A stretch of DNA of 64,000 nt from Streptantibioticus rubrisoli (lineage in GTDB: Bacteria; Actinomycetota; Actinomycetes; Streptomycetales; Streptomycetaceae), in contig NZ_JANFNH010000012.1 in NCBI RefSeq assembly GCF_024436055.1, forward strand, positions 62,001 to 126,000, read 5' to 3'. Numbering within the stretch: the first letter of the stretch is position 1; the number at the start of each line of letters is the position of its first letter. Shown here piece after piece: positions 1 through 7,182 of the stretch. Both the position numbers and the translations under genes were made by a program. The notes beneath the pieces were generated by a model. The model made no database searches. It saw nothing but the letters and a program-made list of their open reading frames with translations, and had not been told where the DNA came from.

Positions 1-593
1 TCGATCGCCTCCTCGGTCGCGGTGAGCGCGTCCTCGGTGGTCTCGACGGCGAAGTCCGGGGGCAGGCCGCCGTCGGACTTCCCGCGGTCCATCGAGCCGC
101 GGGTCGGGTGGAACCGCACCCCCATCTCGGCCGCGGCGCGGATCTCGGCGCCGAGCAGATCGCCCGTACCGCGCGGGAAGACGTAGTGGTGGTCCATCGC
201 GGTGGTCACCCCGGACAGCGCCAGCGCGGCCAGTGAGCCCTGGGCGGCCGCGTACACCATCGCCTCGTCGATGCGGGCCCACACCGGATAGAGGGTGACC
301 AGCCAGTCGAACAGGTTGCAGTCCTGGGCCAGGCCGCGGGTGATCCACTGGTAGAAGTGGTGGTGGGTGTTGACCAGGCCGGGGGTGAGCAGATGGCCGT
401 CGGCGTCGATCCGCCGCACCACCTGGTCCAGCCCGGTGGGAGCGGGGCCTGCGCCCACCGACTCGATGCGGTTGCCCGCGATGACCACATGGCCGCGGGC
501 GTACTCGGTGTCGTCCTGGTCAACGGTGGCGATGGCACAGTTCTCGATGACGATGCGCGCCGTCGCGCCGCCTTGGGCTGCCGATGCTGCCAT
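1..593 (-). CDS. Purine deaminase of the amidohydrolase family (8-oxoguanine deaminase-like), C-terminus beyond window
   Basis: About 197 N-terminal residues are visible; the rest lies left of base 1. The ATG at 593 gives a beta-strand-rich start followed by NTHHHFYQW at residues 75-83, the metal-binding His cluster of the ATZ/TRZ (8-oxoguanine and hydroxydechloroatrazine deaminase) branch of amidohydrolases. The family hydrolyses an exocyclic amine or ring substituent on purine or triazine rings in the cytosol. It lies 136 bp downstream of urate oxidase on the same strand, so it probably belongs to the urate operon and feeds oxidised or aminated purines into it. The distal metal ligands cannot be checked, so substrate is inferred from context and the HHH motif only. 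Confidence 0.85.
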   Translation of the reverse strand, partial: MAASAAQGGATARIVIENCAIATVDQDDTEYARGHVVIAGNRIESVGAGPAPTGLDQVVRRIDADGHLLTPGLVNTHHHFYQWITRGLAQDCNLFDWLVTLYPVWARIDEAMVYAAAQGSLAALALSGVTTAMDHHYVFPRGTGDLLGAEIRAAAEMGVRFHPTRGSMDRGKSDGGLPPDFAVETTEDALTATEEAI

Positions 594-729
594 GGTGGTT
601 CCTCGTTGTCGTGTGTTGGCGGTGGGCACGGCATGGCCCTGGGGATTTGAGTGCCGGAGCCGGGCGGGGCGGTCGAGGAGGCCGCCCCACCCGTCGGGCG
701 CTCCGGGTGCCGAGTGTGCTTGTGGTCTG

Positions 730-1653
730 TCAGAGGTTCGTCATGTCCACCGGTATCCGGGCCTCGACGCCGTCACGCAGCACGGTCGCCTCGATCAGGC
801 CGTACGGGCGGTCGGCGGCGAAGTACACCTCGTTGTCGTTCTTGAGGCCGAACGGTTCGAGGTCCACCAGGAAGTGGTGCTTGTTGGGCAGCGAGAAGCG
901 GATCTCGTCTATCTCGGAGCGGCTGTTGATGACGCGTGAGCCCATCTGGTAGAGCGTCTGCTGCAGTGAGAGGCTGTACGTCTCCGCGAAGGCCTGCAGT
1001 ATGTGCTTCCTGGCCTGCGCGTAGGAACGCTCCCAGTTGGGCGCGCGGTCCTCGTCGCTGGTCCAGTTGTAGCGCCACCAGGCGCTGACGTCGGTGGCCA
1101 GGATGCGGTCGTGGGCTTCCTTCAGGGTGGTGTACTTGTCCTTCACATAGCCCCAGAACTCCGAGTGGGTGGAGTTCAGCACGGTGAGGTCCTTCAGCCC
1201 GGCCAGCACCTCCCACCTGTCGCCGTCGAAGGTGATCTGGGCGGTGCGGACCTCCTGGCCCTTGCGGACGAAGGAGTGCTTGACCTCGTCGGCCCCGATG
1301 AAGCGGGAGTTGCCGTCGGTGGTCTCGATCCGCTCCCAGGCGTACTCCTCTATCCGGATGCGCGCCCGCTTGATCGGTTCCTGGCTGGTGACGAAGTGCC
1401 GGGCGAGATGCATGCCGAACTGCTCGGCGGAATCGATCCCGTGCTCCTTCGCGAAGGCGAACACGGTGTTCTTGGTGGTGTCGGTGGGCAGTACGTTGGC
1501 GTTGCTGCCGGAGTAGTGGACCTCGTCCATGTCGCCGGACAGGGCCACGGAGACGTTGAGGTCCTTGATGTGGTGGGTGTCGCCGTCCCGCGTGATCCGT
1601 ACGACGCGGTTCTCCGCTTTGCCGTACTGGTTCTGGCCGAGAATCGTGGGCAT
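730..1653 (-). CDS. pucL: Urate oxidase (uricase)
   Basis: The 307-residue protein oxidises urate with O2 to 5-hydroxyisourate and H2O2 without a cofactor. Both T-fold halves are present. The N-terminal GKAENRVVRI carries the catalytic Lys, and LPTDTTKNTVFAFAK carries the Thr-Lys pair that activates O2. The middle has LTVLNSTHSEFWGY, and the C-terminal half has YGLIEATVLRD. Length fits bacterial uricases. ATG at 1653 starts the family N-terminus MPTILGQNQYGKAENR; a longer in-frame ORF reaching 1935 is read-through of the upstream gene in another frame. It lies 5 bp after uraH in a uraD-uraH-pucL operon. The peroxide product explains the catalase gene in the same region. Confidence 0.97.
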   Translation of the reverse strand: MPTILGQNQYGKAENRVVRITRDGDTHHIKDLNVSVALSGDMDEVHYSGSNANVLPTDTTKNTVFAFAKEHGIDSAEQFGMHLARHFVTSQEPIKRARIRIEEYAWERIETTDGNSRFIGADEVKHSFVRKGQEVRTAQITFDGDRWEVLAGLKDLTVLNSTHSEFWGYVKDKYTTLKEAHDRILATDVSAWWRYNWTSDEDRAPNWERSYAQARKHILQAFAETYSLSLQQTLYQMGSRVINSRSEIDEIRFSLPNKHHFLVDLEPFGLKNDNEVYFAADRPYGLIEATVLRDGVEARIPVDMTNL

Positions 1654-1658
1654 GTCTG

Positions 1659-2039
1659 CTAGCTCCCTCGGTAAACGGAGTAGCCGAACGGGTTGAGCAG
1701 CAGCGGTACGTGGTGGTGCTCGCCCGGTCGTACGGCGAAGGTGACCGTCACCTCGGGGAAGAACGGACCGCTGTCCCGATTCGCGGGGGCGTCCTGCTGC
1801 GCATCGGCTTGCTTCTTCTCGAAGTACGGCTCGACCTCGAAGAGAAGCCGTACATGGGTGGTGCCCTCGGGGAGGGCGGGCAGGTCCTTGCAGCGCCCGT
1901 CGGCGTCCGTGGTGGAGGCGCCGTGCCCGGTCCACGCGGCGTTGCCGCCACGGCGGACCGACAGCCGCACGGGCACGCCCTCGGCCGGGCGGCCGATGCT
2001 GGTGTCCAGTACGTGCGTGGACACGGAGGTGTCCGTCAT
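1659..2039 (-). CDS. uraH: 5-Hydroxyisourate hydrolase (transthyretin-related)
   Basis: The 126-residue protein hydrolyses the unstable uricase product 5-hydroxyisourate to OHCU. The diagnostic N-terminal THVLDTSIGRPA (His and Asp in the active site) and the C-terminal YRGS tetrapeptide are both present, with an internal PFFPEV and HHHVPLLLNPFGYS. This is the catalytic signature that separates the enzyme from true transthyretin. The ATG at 2039 overlaps the uraD stop as ATGA, so the two are probably translationally coupled. An acidic, Gln-rich insertion (KKQADAQQDAPANRD) sits between strands near residue 80 and is longer than in compact homologues. The enzyme should act as a tetramer in the cytosol. 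Confidence 0.96.
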   Translation of the reverse strand: MTDTSVSTHVLDTSIGRPAEGVPVRLSVRRGGNAAWTGHGASTTDADGRCKDLPALPEGTTHVRLLFEVEPYFEKKQADAQQDAPANRDSGPFFPEVTVTFAVRPGEHHHVPLLLNPFGYSVYRGS

Positions 2040-2554
2040 GACGGGTCTCCTTCCGCCGCTACCAGGCGGGTCAGCCGGATACGGTTGATCTTCCCCAGTT
2101 CCCCGCGGACGATCTCCCGCTCCTGTTCCAGAGTGTTGCCGATCCGGGCTCTGGCCGCGTCCCGCATCTGCTCGCCGGTCAGGCCGGTGGCGCAGATCAG
2201 GAAGACGTGTCCGAACCGTTCCTGGTAGGCCAGGTTGAGTTCGAGCAGTTCGGCCTTGAGCCGGTCCGACGCCCCGGCCATACCGCGCTGTTCGCGCGCC
2301 GAGGTGGGGTCGCCGGGCTCGGGGCGGCCGATCGGCGGGTGGCCCGCCATCGCCTCGCCGAGGTCGTCGGCGGTCAGGTCGTGCAACGCGGCGTCGCTCG
2401 CCGCCAGCAGCGCCTCCGCGTCGGGGTACGGGCGCTCGGCGAGCACCGCGGCGACCCAGGTGGTGGACGAGCACACCTCACGCAGCAGTCGGGCGGCGGT
2501 GTCAGCGTCGGCGGCGTTGAGGCGGGCGAGGCCCGCGGTGGAGCGAGAAGTCAT
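2036..2554 (-). CDS. uraD: 2-oxo-4-hydroxy-4-carboxy-5-ureidoimidazoline (OHCU) decarboxylase
   Basis: The 172-residue all-helical enzyme decarboxylates OHCU to S-allantoin, the third step after uricase. The family active-site stretch AGHPPIGRP (catalytic His) is followed by SAREQRGM and by LNLAYQERFGHVFLI near residue 115, the usual substrate pocket. It is the promoter-proximal gene of uraD-uraH-pucL and overlaps uraH by 4 bases. A sigma70-like promoter and a perfect 15-bp palindrome lie upstream at 2594-2634. ATG at 2554 is the first in frame. Confidence 0.96.
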   Translation of the reverse strand: MTSRSTAGLARLNAADADTAARLLREVCSSTTWVAAVLAERPYPDAEALLAASDAALHDLTADDLGEAMAGHPPIGRPEPGDPTSAREQRGMAGASDRLKAELLELNLAYQERFGHVFLICATGLTGEQMRDAARARIGNTLEQEREIVRGELGKINRIRLTRLVAAEGDPS

Positions 2555-2593
2555 CTGCGGCCTCCGGGGCCTGCTGGACCGTGCTTGCCCGGA

Positions 2594-2634
2594 AAGCTAG
2601 ATCCAGCCGACAGGCGCCGTCAACAGTTTGTTGA
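2594..2634 (-). promoter_or_regulatory. uraD operon promoter with palindromic operator over the -35
   Basis: On the minus strand TTGACG (2623-2618) is followed after 18 bases by TAGCTT (2599-2594), a good HrdB-type promoter. The -35 is embedded in the perfect palindrome TCAACA-GTT-TGTTGA at 2620-2634. A nearly identical 16-mer lies over the -35 of the catalase promoter at 7112-7127 (13 of 16 positions match). This points to a repressor shared by the two genes; its identity is not shown by the sequence. Confidence 0.7.
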
Positions 2635-2651
2635 ACTTTCGCCGACAGAAA

Positions 2652-2685
2652 GGGCCGCCACCCGGGACAAACCGGGTGGTGGCCC
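2652..2685 (-). terminator. Intrinsic terminator after the HTH regulator
   Basis: A 14-bp stem with one mismatch (2652-2665 against 2672-2685, six-base loop) is followed, reading leftward, by TTTCTGT. It sits just beyond the stop of the minus-strand regulator at 2719 and before the uraD promoter. It therefore separates the two minus-strand transcripts. Confidence 0.75.
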
Positions 2686-2718
2686 CGAAAAGGCTGGTCA
2701 CGCCGCGTCGATGAGTGG

Positions 2719-3105
2719 TTACCGGCCGCCCTTCGCTGCGTTCTCACGGTTGAGGTAGTTGTAAACGGTGAAGCGGCTGACCCCCAGCGCGGAAGCCACC
2801 GTCTCCACCCCGTGCCGCACCGAGAAGGCGCCGCGCTCCTCCAGGATGCGCACCACCGTCTGCTTCTCCTTGCGGTCCAACTCGGCCAGTGGACGGCCCT
2901 GGCGGCGCTCGAGGTCGGCCAGGATGTGGTCGAGCGAGTCGGCTATGTGCGGCAGCCGCACCGCGACCACCTGCTCGCCCTCCCAGCTGAGCACCACGTC
3001 ATCGCCGCGCGCGGCCTCGGGCGGGACCATCTCGCCACCCATCGCGTCGACCAGCGGCTTGACGGCGTCGACCAGCGGATGGGGGTCGGGCGCCACCATG
3101 CTCAC
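2719..3105 (-). CDS. YheO/DauR-like helix-turn-helix regulator
   Basis: 128 residues. Residues about 20-60 are a short PAS-like segment. Residues about 78-123 (LDRKEKQTVVRILEERGAF, then VETVASALGVSRFTVYNYL) match the C-terminal HTH of the YheO/DauR family, in which a helical lead is followed by a classical recognition helix ending VSRFTVYNYLN. The full-size family has a PAS-like N-terminal sensor of about 100 residues, so this is a short version. The start is GTG at 3105, overlapping the stop of the upstream 83-residue gene as GTGA. Placement between the urate operon and the hyi operon makes it the best local candidate for binding the palindromes at 2620 and 7112, but that is inference. Confidence 0.85.
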   Translation of the reverse strand: MSMVAPDPHPLVDAVKPLVDAMGGEMVPPEAARGDDVVLSWEGEQVVAVRLPHIADSLDHILADLERRQGRPLAELDRKEKQTVVRILEERGAFSVRHGVETVASALGVSRFTVYNYLNRENAAKGGR

Positions 3106-3353
3106 CCCTCCCCCTCGTCCACCACGTTGAGCTGCAGGGACACCCGGGTCGCACCCGCGTCCAGAGTGCGCTCCAGCAGGTCGCGGACGGCGGCGAGCAC
3201 CGCCTGGGCCGACCCTTCCGCGGTGTTGCCGAACGGACCCACGTCCACCCGGTCGAGATCGGCCGTCTGCACCACCTCGCGCGCCACCACCGCATGCCGC
3301 GGGGCCTCGTCGAGGTCGAACGGCTCCGTCGTGAACTCCACCCTCAATCGCAC
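3102..3353 (-). CDS. Small conserved protein, possibly thiamine-binding-protein-like fold
   Basis: 83 residues, co-transcribed and translationally coupled (4-base overlap) with the HTH regulator. The sequence has an N-terminal strand MRLRVEFTTEPF, then VVAREVVQTADLDRVDVGPFGNTAEG, and a C-terminal helix-strand DAGATRVSLQLNVV. The last part recalls the small MTH1187/YkoF-type thiamine-binding proteins, but I cannot confirm the fold by eye. Its job may be to modulate the regulator or to bind a pathway ligand. The neighbour glyoxylate carboligase is a ThDP enzyme, which fits a thiamine link but proves nothing. Confidence 0.75.
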   Translation of the reverse strand: MRLRVEFTTEPFDLDEAPRHAVVAREVVQTADLDRVDVGPFGNTAEGSAQAVLAAVRDLLERTLDAGATRVSLQLNVVDEGEG

Positions 3354-3446
3354 GCCCTCAACCTAACCGGTCCCGGGCACGCCTCGACGTCCGCACTTGA
3401 CACTCGCCGCACGCATCCCCCACTCTTCCAATACGCAGAAACCAAC

Positions 3447-3461
3447 TTCCGCAATGTGAAA
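3447..3461. promoter_or_regulatory. Candidate operator upstream of hyi
   Basis: TTCCGC-AAT-GTGAAA is a 15-base pseudo-palindrome (4 of 6 arm positions pair, the others are transitions). A second half CTTCCGC/GCGGAAG inverted pair spans 3446-3479. It lies 50-65 bp before the hyi start in the divergent hyi / 83-residue-gene promoter region. Allantoin-pathway genes in Streptomyces are controlled by the IclR-type repressor AllR; whether this is its box must be tested. Confidence 0.35.
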
Positions 3462-3510
3462 TACATCGAGCGGCGGAAGCCAGCGCGATTCCGGAAAGGG
3501 GCGCATCCCG

Positions 3511-4353
3511 GTGGGTTTCTCTGACACGCGCTTCGACGTGAACCTGTCGATCCTCTTCACCGAACTACCGTTGCTCGAGCGCCCCGCGGCCGCCGCGGCG
3601 GCCGGGTTCACCGCGGTCGAGCTGTGGTGGCCGTGGGTCGAATCACCCGCCCCCGAGCAGGCCCAACTCAGCGCCCTGCGGGACGCGTTGCGCACCGCGG
3701 GCACCCAACTGGTCGGCCTGAACTTCTACGCCGGGCAGCTCCCCGGCCCGGACCGCGGCGCGCTGTCGATCCCCGGCGCCGAGTCGGACCGGTTCCGCGA
3801 CAACGTCGAGGTGGCCGCCGAGTTCGCGCGGTCGGTCGGCTGCACGGCGCTCAACGCGCTGTACGGCAACCGGGTGGACGGCGTCGACCCGGCCGTGCAG
3901 GACGAACTGGCCCTGGAGAACCTGGTGTTGGCGGCCCGCGCGGCCCATCGGGTGGGCGCGGTCCTGCTGGTCGAGGCGCTCAACGCCCCCGAGTCCCCGC
4001 ACTGCCCGATCGTCAGCGCGCCGAAGGCGATCGAGGTGGTGGATCGGGTCAACGCCGCCACCGGCCTGGGCAACGCCAGGTTCCTGATGGACCTGTACCA
4101 CCTGTCGATGAACGGCGAGGACCTGCACGAGGTGATCGACCGCTACACCGGCAAGACCGGTCACGTACAGATCGCCGACAACCCCGGTCGCGGCTACCCC
4201 GGCACCGGCGGACTCGACTTCGACGACCTGCTCGGCCGCCTCAAGAAGGCCGGCTACGACGGCTGGGTCGGCCTTGAGTACAAGCCGGGCGACGATCCGA
4301 GCGCCGACGCGTTCGAGTGGCTGCCCAGGTCGCAGCGCTCCGCCCACCACTGA
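3511..4353 (+). CDS. hyi: Hydroxypyruvate isomerase (TIM-barrel)
   Basis: 280 residues of the Hyi/IolE-type AP-endonuclease-2 TIM barrel. It interconverts hydroxypyruvate and tartronate semialdehyde. Visible signatures are the first strand FDVNLSILFTELPLLERPAAAAAAGF, the metal-ligand glutamates in VLLVEALN (about 150) and VGLEYKPG (near 260), and the HVQIAD strand. GTG at 3511, with GGAAAGGGG upstream, gives the family N-terminus. It is the first gene of hyi-glxR-gcl, whose products together turn two glyoxylates into glycerate. The gap to glxR is only 28 bases. Confidence 0.95.
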   Translation: MGFSDTRFDVNLSILFTELPLLERPAAAAAAGFTAVELWWPWVESPAPEQAQLSALRDALRTAGTQLVGLNFYAGQLPGPDRGALSIPGAESDRFRDNVEVAAEFARSVGCTALNALYGNRVDGVDPAVQDELALENLVLAARAAHRVGAVLLVEALNAPESPHCPIVSAPKAIEVVDRVNAATGLGNARFLMDLYHLSMNGEDLHEVIDRYTGKTGHVQIADNPGRGYPGTGGLDFDDLLGRLKKAGYDGWVGLEYKPGDDPSADAFEWLPRSQRSAHH

Positions 4354-4381
4354 CTTCCCCGTAGCACCGAAGGACACCCCA

Positions 4382-5296
4382 ATGAGCAACCCACTCGCAG
4401 CTTCCCCCCGCCCGGCGATCGGATGGATCGGCCTGGGCATCATGGGCTCCCCCATGGCCGAGAACCTCATCAGGGCCGGGTACCAGGTCACCGGCTACAC
4501 CCTGGAACAGGCCAAGCTGGACCGGCTCGCGGCGAACGGTGGCACCGCCGCCGCCTCGATCGCCGAGGCGGTCCAGGACGCCGACGTCATCATCACCATG
4601 GTCCCGGCCTCTCCCCAGGTGGAGGCGGTCGCCTACGGCGAGGACGGCATCCTGGCGAACGCACGGCCCGGCGCGCTGCTGATCGACATGTCCTCGATCA
4701 CCCCACAGACCTCGATCGACCTGGCCAAGAACGCCAAGGAGAAGGGCATACGCGTGCTGGACGCCCCGGTCTCCGGCGGTGAGGCGGGCGCCATCGAGGC
4801 GGTGCTGTCCATCATGGTCGGCGGTGAGCAGGCGGACTTCGACCAGGCGAAGCCCATCTTCGAAGCGCTCGGCAAGACGATCGTGCTGTGCGGTCCGCAC
4901 GGCGCCGGTCAGACCGTCAAGGCCGCCAACCAGCTCATCGTCGCCGTCAACATCCAGGCGTGCGCCGAGGCGGTGGTCTTCCTGGAGAAGTCGGGTGTGG
5001 ACCTGGCCGCCGCACTGGACGTACTCAACGGTGGCCTGGCGGGCTCGACCGTACTGACCCGCAAGAAGGACAACTTCCTCAAGCGGGACTTCAAGCCGGG
5101 CTTCCGGATCGACCTGCACCACAAGGACATGGGCATCGTCACCGACGCCGCCCGCAACGTCGGCGCGGCCCTGCCGGTCGGCGCCGTCGTCGCCCAACTC
5201 GTCGCCTCCCTGCGCGCCCAGGGCGACGGCGGCCTGGACCACTCCGCGCTGCTGCGCTCCGTCGAGCGGCTGTCCGGCCAGAAGGTCGAGGGCTGA
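4382..5296 (+). CDS. glxR: 2-Hydroxy-3-oxopropionate (tartronate semialdehyde) reductase
   Basis: 304 residues of the beta-hydroxyacid dehydrogenase family. The N-terminal Rossmann motif IGWIGLGIMGSPMAENL (residues 12-28) binds NAD(P)H. DAPVSGGEAGA is the substrate-binding signature, and KAANQLIVAVN carries the catalytic Lys. The C-terminal helical domain is complete to the end. The enzyme reduces tartronate semialdehyde made by Gcl to D-glycerate. ATG at 4382 follows a purine-rich CGAAGGAC. A longer ORF extending to 4274 only reads back into hyi. It precedes gcl by 3 bases. Confidence 0.96.
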   Translation: MSNPLAASPRPAIGWIGLGIMGSPMAENLIRAGYQVTGYTLEQAKLDRLAANGGTAAASIAEAVQDADVIITMVPASPQVEAVAYGEDGILANARPGALLIDMSSITPQTSIDLAKNAKEKGIRVLDAPVSGGEAGAIEAVLSIMVGGEQADFDQAKPIFEALGKTIVLCGPHGAGQTVKAANQLIVAVNIQACAEAVVFLEKSGVDLAAALDVLNGGLAGSTVLTRKKDNFLKRDFKPGFRIDLHHKDMGIVTDAARNVGAALPVGAVVAQLVASLRAQGDGGLDHSALLRSVERLSGQKVEG

Positions 5297-5299
5297 CCC

Positions 5300-7039
5300 G
5301 TGGCCGCACAGAAACCGCGTTCAACCGGAAAGAAGATCCTTGCCATGCAGGCGGCCGTCCAGATCATGAAGGACGAGGGGGTCGATATCGCCTTCGGCTG
5401 CCCCGGCGCGGCGATCCTGCCGCTGTACAAGGCGATGGAAGTCGTCGGCGGCATCGATCACCTGACGGTGCGTCACGAAGAGGGCGCGACGCACATGGCG
5501 GACGGCTGGGCGCGCACCAACGGCAAGGTCGGCGTGGCGATCGCCACCTCGGGCCCCGGTGCCACCAATCTGGTCACCGGCCTGTACACCGCGCAGGCCG
5601 ACTCCATCCCGATGGTGTGCATCACCGGCCAGGCGGTCTCCCCCAAGCTGCACCAGGAGGCCTTCCAGGCGGTCGACATCGTGGAGATCGCCCGACCGGT
5701 CACCAAGTGGGCGGTGCAGGTCAAGGAGGCGGCGCAGGTCCCATGGATCTTCCGGGAGGCGTTCCGCATCGCCCGCGAGGGCCGTCCGGGGCCGGTGCTG
5801 ATCGACATCCCGCTGGACAAGGGCCAGCAGGAGATCTGGTACGACGCCGAGATCGACGCGCCGCTGCCGGTGAAGACCGTGGCACCACACGCGCCGCGCG
5901 TGGAGGCGGCGTTGGACCTGCTGCTGGCCGCCGAGCGGCCGCTGATCCTGGCGGGCGGCGGGGTGATCCTGTCCGAAGCCTGCGATGTGCTGCGGGAGTT
6001 GGTGGAGTACCTGCGGGTTCCGTTCCAGGTGACCTTGATGGGCAAGGGCGCCATCGAGGACGACCATGAGCTGAACCTGGGCACCACCGGCATCCAGACC
6101 TCCCAGAAGTACGCCAACGCGTCCTTCCTGGAGTCGGACTTCGTGCTCGCGGTCGGCGCCCGGTTCGGCGACCGGCACACCGGTGCCGACATCAGCACCT
6201 ACAAGGGCGACCGCACGTTCGTCCATGTGGACATCGAACCGGGCCAGTTGGGCCGGGTGATCGAGCCGGACCTGGCGATCGTCTCGGACGCCCGGCTGTT
6301 CCTCGAAGCGCTGCTGGCCGCCGCCCGGCGCCGCGCCGTCAAGGCCGACGTGGCACCGTGGATCGAGCGCTGTCAGGAGCTGAAGCGCACCCTGCTGCGC
6401 AAGGAGGACTTCGACACCGCCCCGATCAAGGCTCCCAGGGTCTACAAGGAGATCAACGAGATCTTCGACGAGGACACCTACTTCGTCACCGCCATCGGCC
6501 TGTACCAGATCTGGGGCGGCCAGCACCAGAAGGCCCACCGGCCGCGGCACTACCAGGTCTGCGGGCAGGCGGGGCCACTGGGCTGGGAGATCCCGGCCGC
6601 GATCGGCGTCAAGAAGGCATTGCTGAGCGAGGGCCGGAGCAACGAGGTGGTCGGCATCGTCGGCGACTACGGCTTCCAGTACATGGTCGAGGAACTCGCG
6701 GTCGCCGCCCAGTACAACGTGCCCTACGTGCTGATCATGCTCAACAACGAGTACCTGGGCCTGATCCGACAGGCGTCGGTCGGGTACGACATGAACTACC
6801 AGGTCGACATCCACTACGACGAGTACGGCTCCGACAACGTCAAGATCATGGAGGCGTACGGCTGTTCAGGGCGACGGGTGTGGGAGCCGGGCGACATCCG
6901 GTCGACCATCGAGTGGGCCCGCAAGGAGGCCGCCGCCACGTCCCGTCCGGTGCTGGTCGAGATCATGATCGAGCGTGAGGCGAACACCCCGCACGGTCCG
7001 AACATCGACTCCGTCAAGGAGTTCGAGCCCGAGGCATAG
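5300..7039 (+). CDS. gcl: Glyoxylate carboligase (tartronate-semialdehyde synthase), ThDP enzyme
   Basis: 579 residues with the three-domain ThDP synthase layout. Gcl-type signatures are ITGQAVSPKLHQEAFQAVDI, CGQAGPLGWEIPAAIG, the ThDP-Mg motif beginning GDYGFQYMVEELA and running to LNNEYLGLIRQ. It condenses two glyoxylates to tartronate semialdehyde and CO2. At residues 58-62 the sequence is RHEEG: the usual catalytic Glu is present, where E. coli Gcl has Val51. The start is uncertain: GTG at 5300 sits 3 bases after glxR without a clear ribosome site, while ATG at 5345 follows GGAAAGAAG and matches the family N-terminus MQAAVQIMKDEG. Third gene of the operon. Confidence 0.94.
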   Translation: MAAQKPRSTGKKILAMQAAVQIMKDEGVDIAFGCPGAAILPLYKAMEVVGGIDHLTVRHEEGATHMADGWARTNGKVGVAIATSGPGATNLVTGLYTAQADSIPMVCITGQAVSPKLHQEAFQAVDIVEIARPVTKWAVQVKEAAQVPWIFREAFRIAREGRPGPVLIDIPLDKGQQEIWYDAEIDAPLPVKTVAPHAPRVEAALDLLLAAERPLILAGGGVILSEACDVLRELVEYLRVPFQVTLMGKGAIEDDHELNLGTTGIQTSQKYANASFLESDFVLAVGARFGDRHTGADISTYKGDRTFVHVDIEPGQLGRVIEPDLAIVSDARLFLEALLAAARRRAVKADVAPWIERCQELKRTLLRKEDFDTAPIKAPRVYKEINEIFDEDTYFVTAIGLYQIWGGQHQKAHRPRHYQVCGQAGPLGWEIPAAIGVKKALLSEGRSNEVVGIVGDYGFQYMVEELAVAAQYNVPYVLIMLNNEYLGLIRQASVGYDMNYQVDIHYDEYGSDNVKIMEAYGCSGRRVWEPGDIRSTIEWARKEAAATSRPVLVEIMIEREANTPHGPNIDSVKEFEPEA

Positions 7040-7111
7040 GCCTCCCAAGTCCCCGCTCGGCGGCGCGCCGACCTGTCCTGTCGCGCCCAAGCGCGCCGCC
7101 GGGCGGCACCA

Positions 7112-7141
7112 TTGACATTTTGTTGAAGCCGTTCGTAATGT
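7112..7141 (+). promoter_or_regulatory. Catalase promoter with operator overlapping the -35
   Basis: TTGACA (7112-7117), 18 bases, TAATGT (7136-7141), about 40 bases before the catalase start. The -35 is the left arm of TTGACA-TTT-TGTTGA (7112-7126), the counterpart of the palindrome before uraD. GGAAGG at 7171 serves as ribosome site. Confidence 0.7.
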
Positions 7142-7182
7142 CCCGGGACACCTGACCCACGGACCCCATCGGAAGGTCCCCC

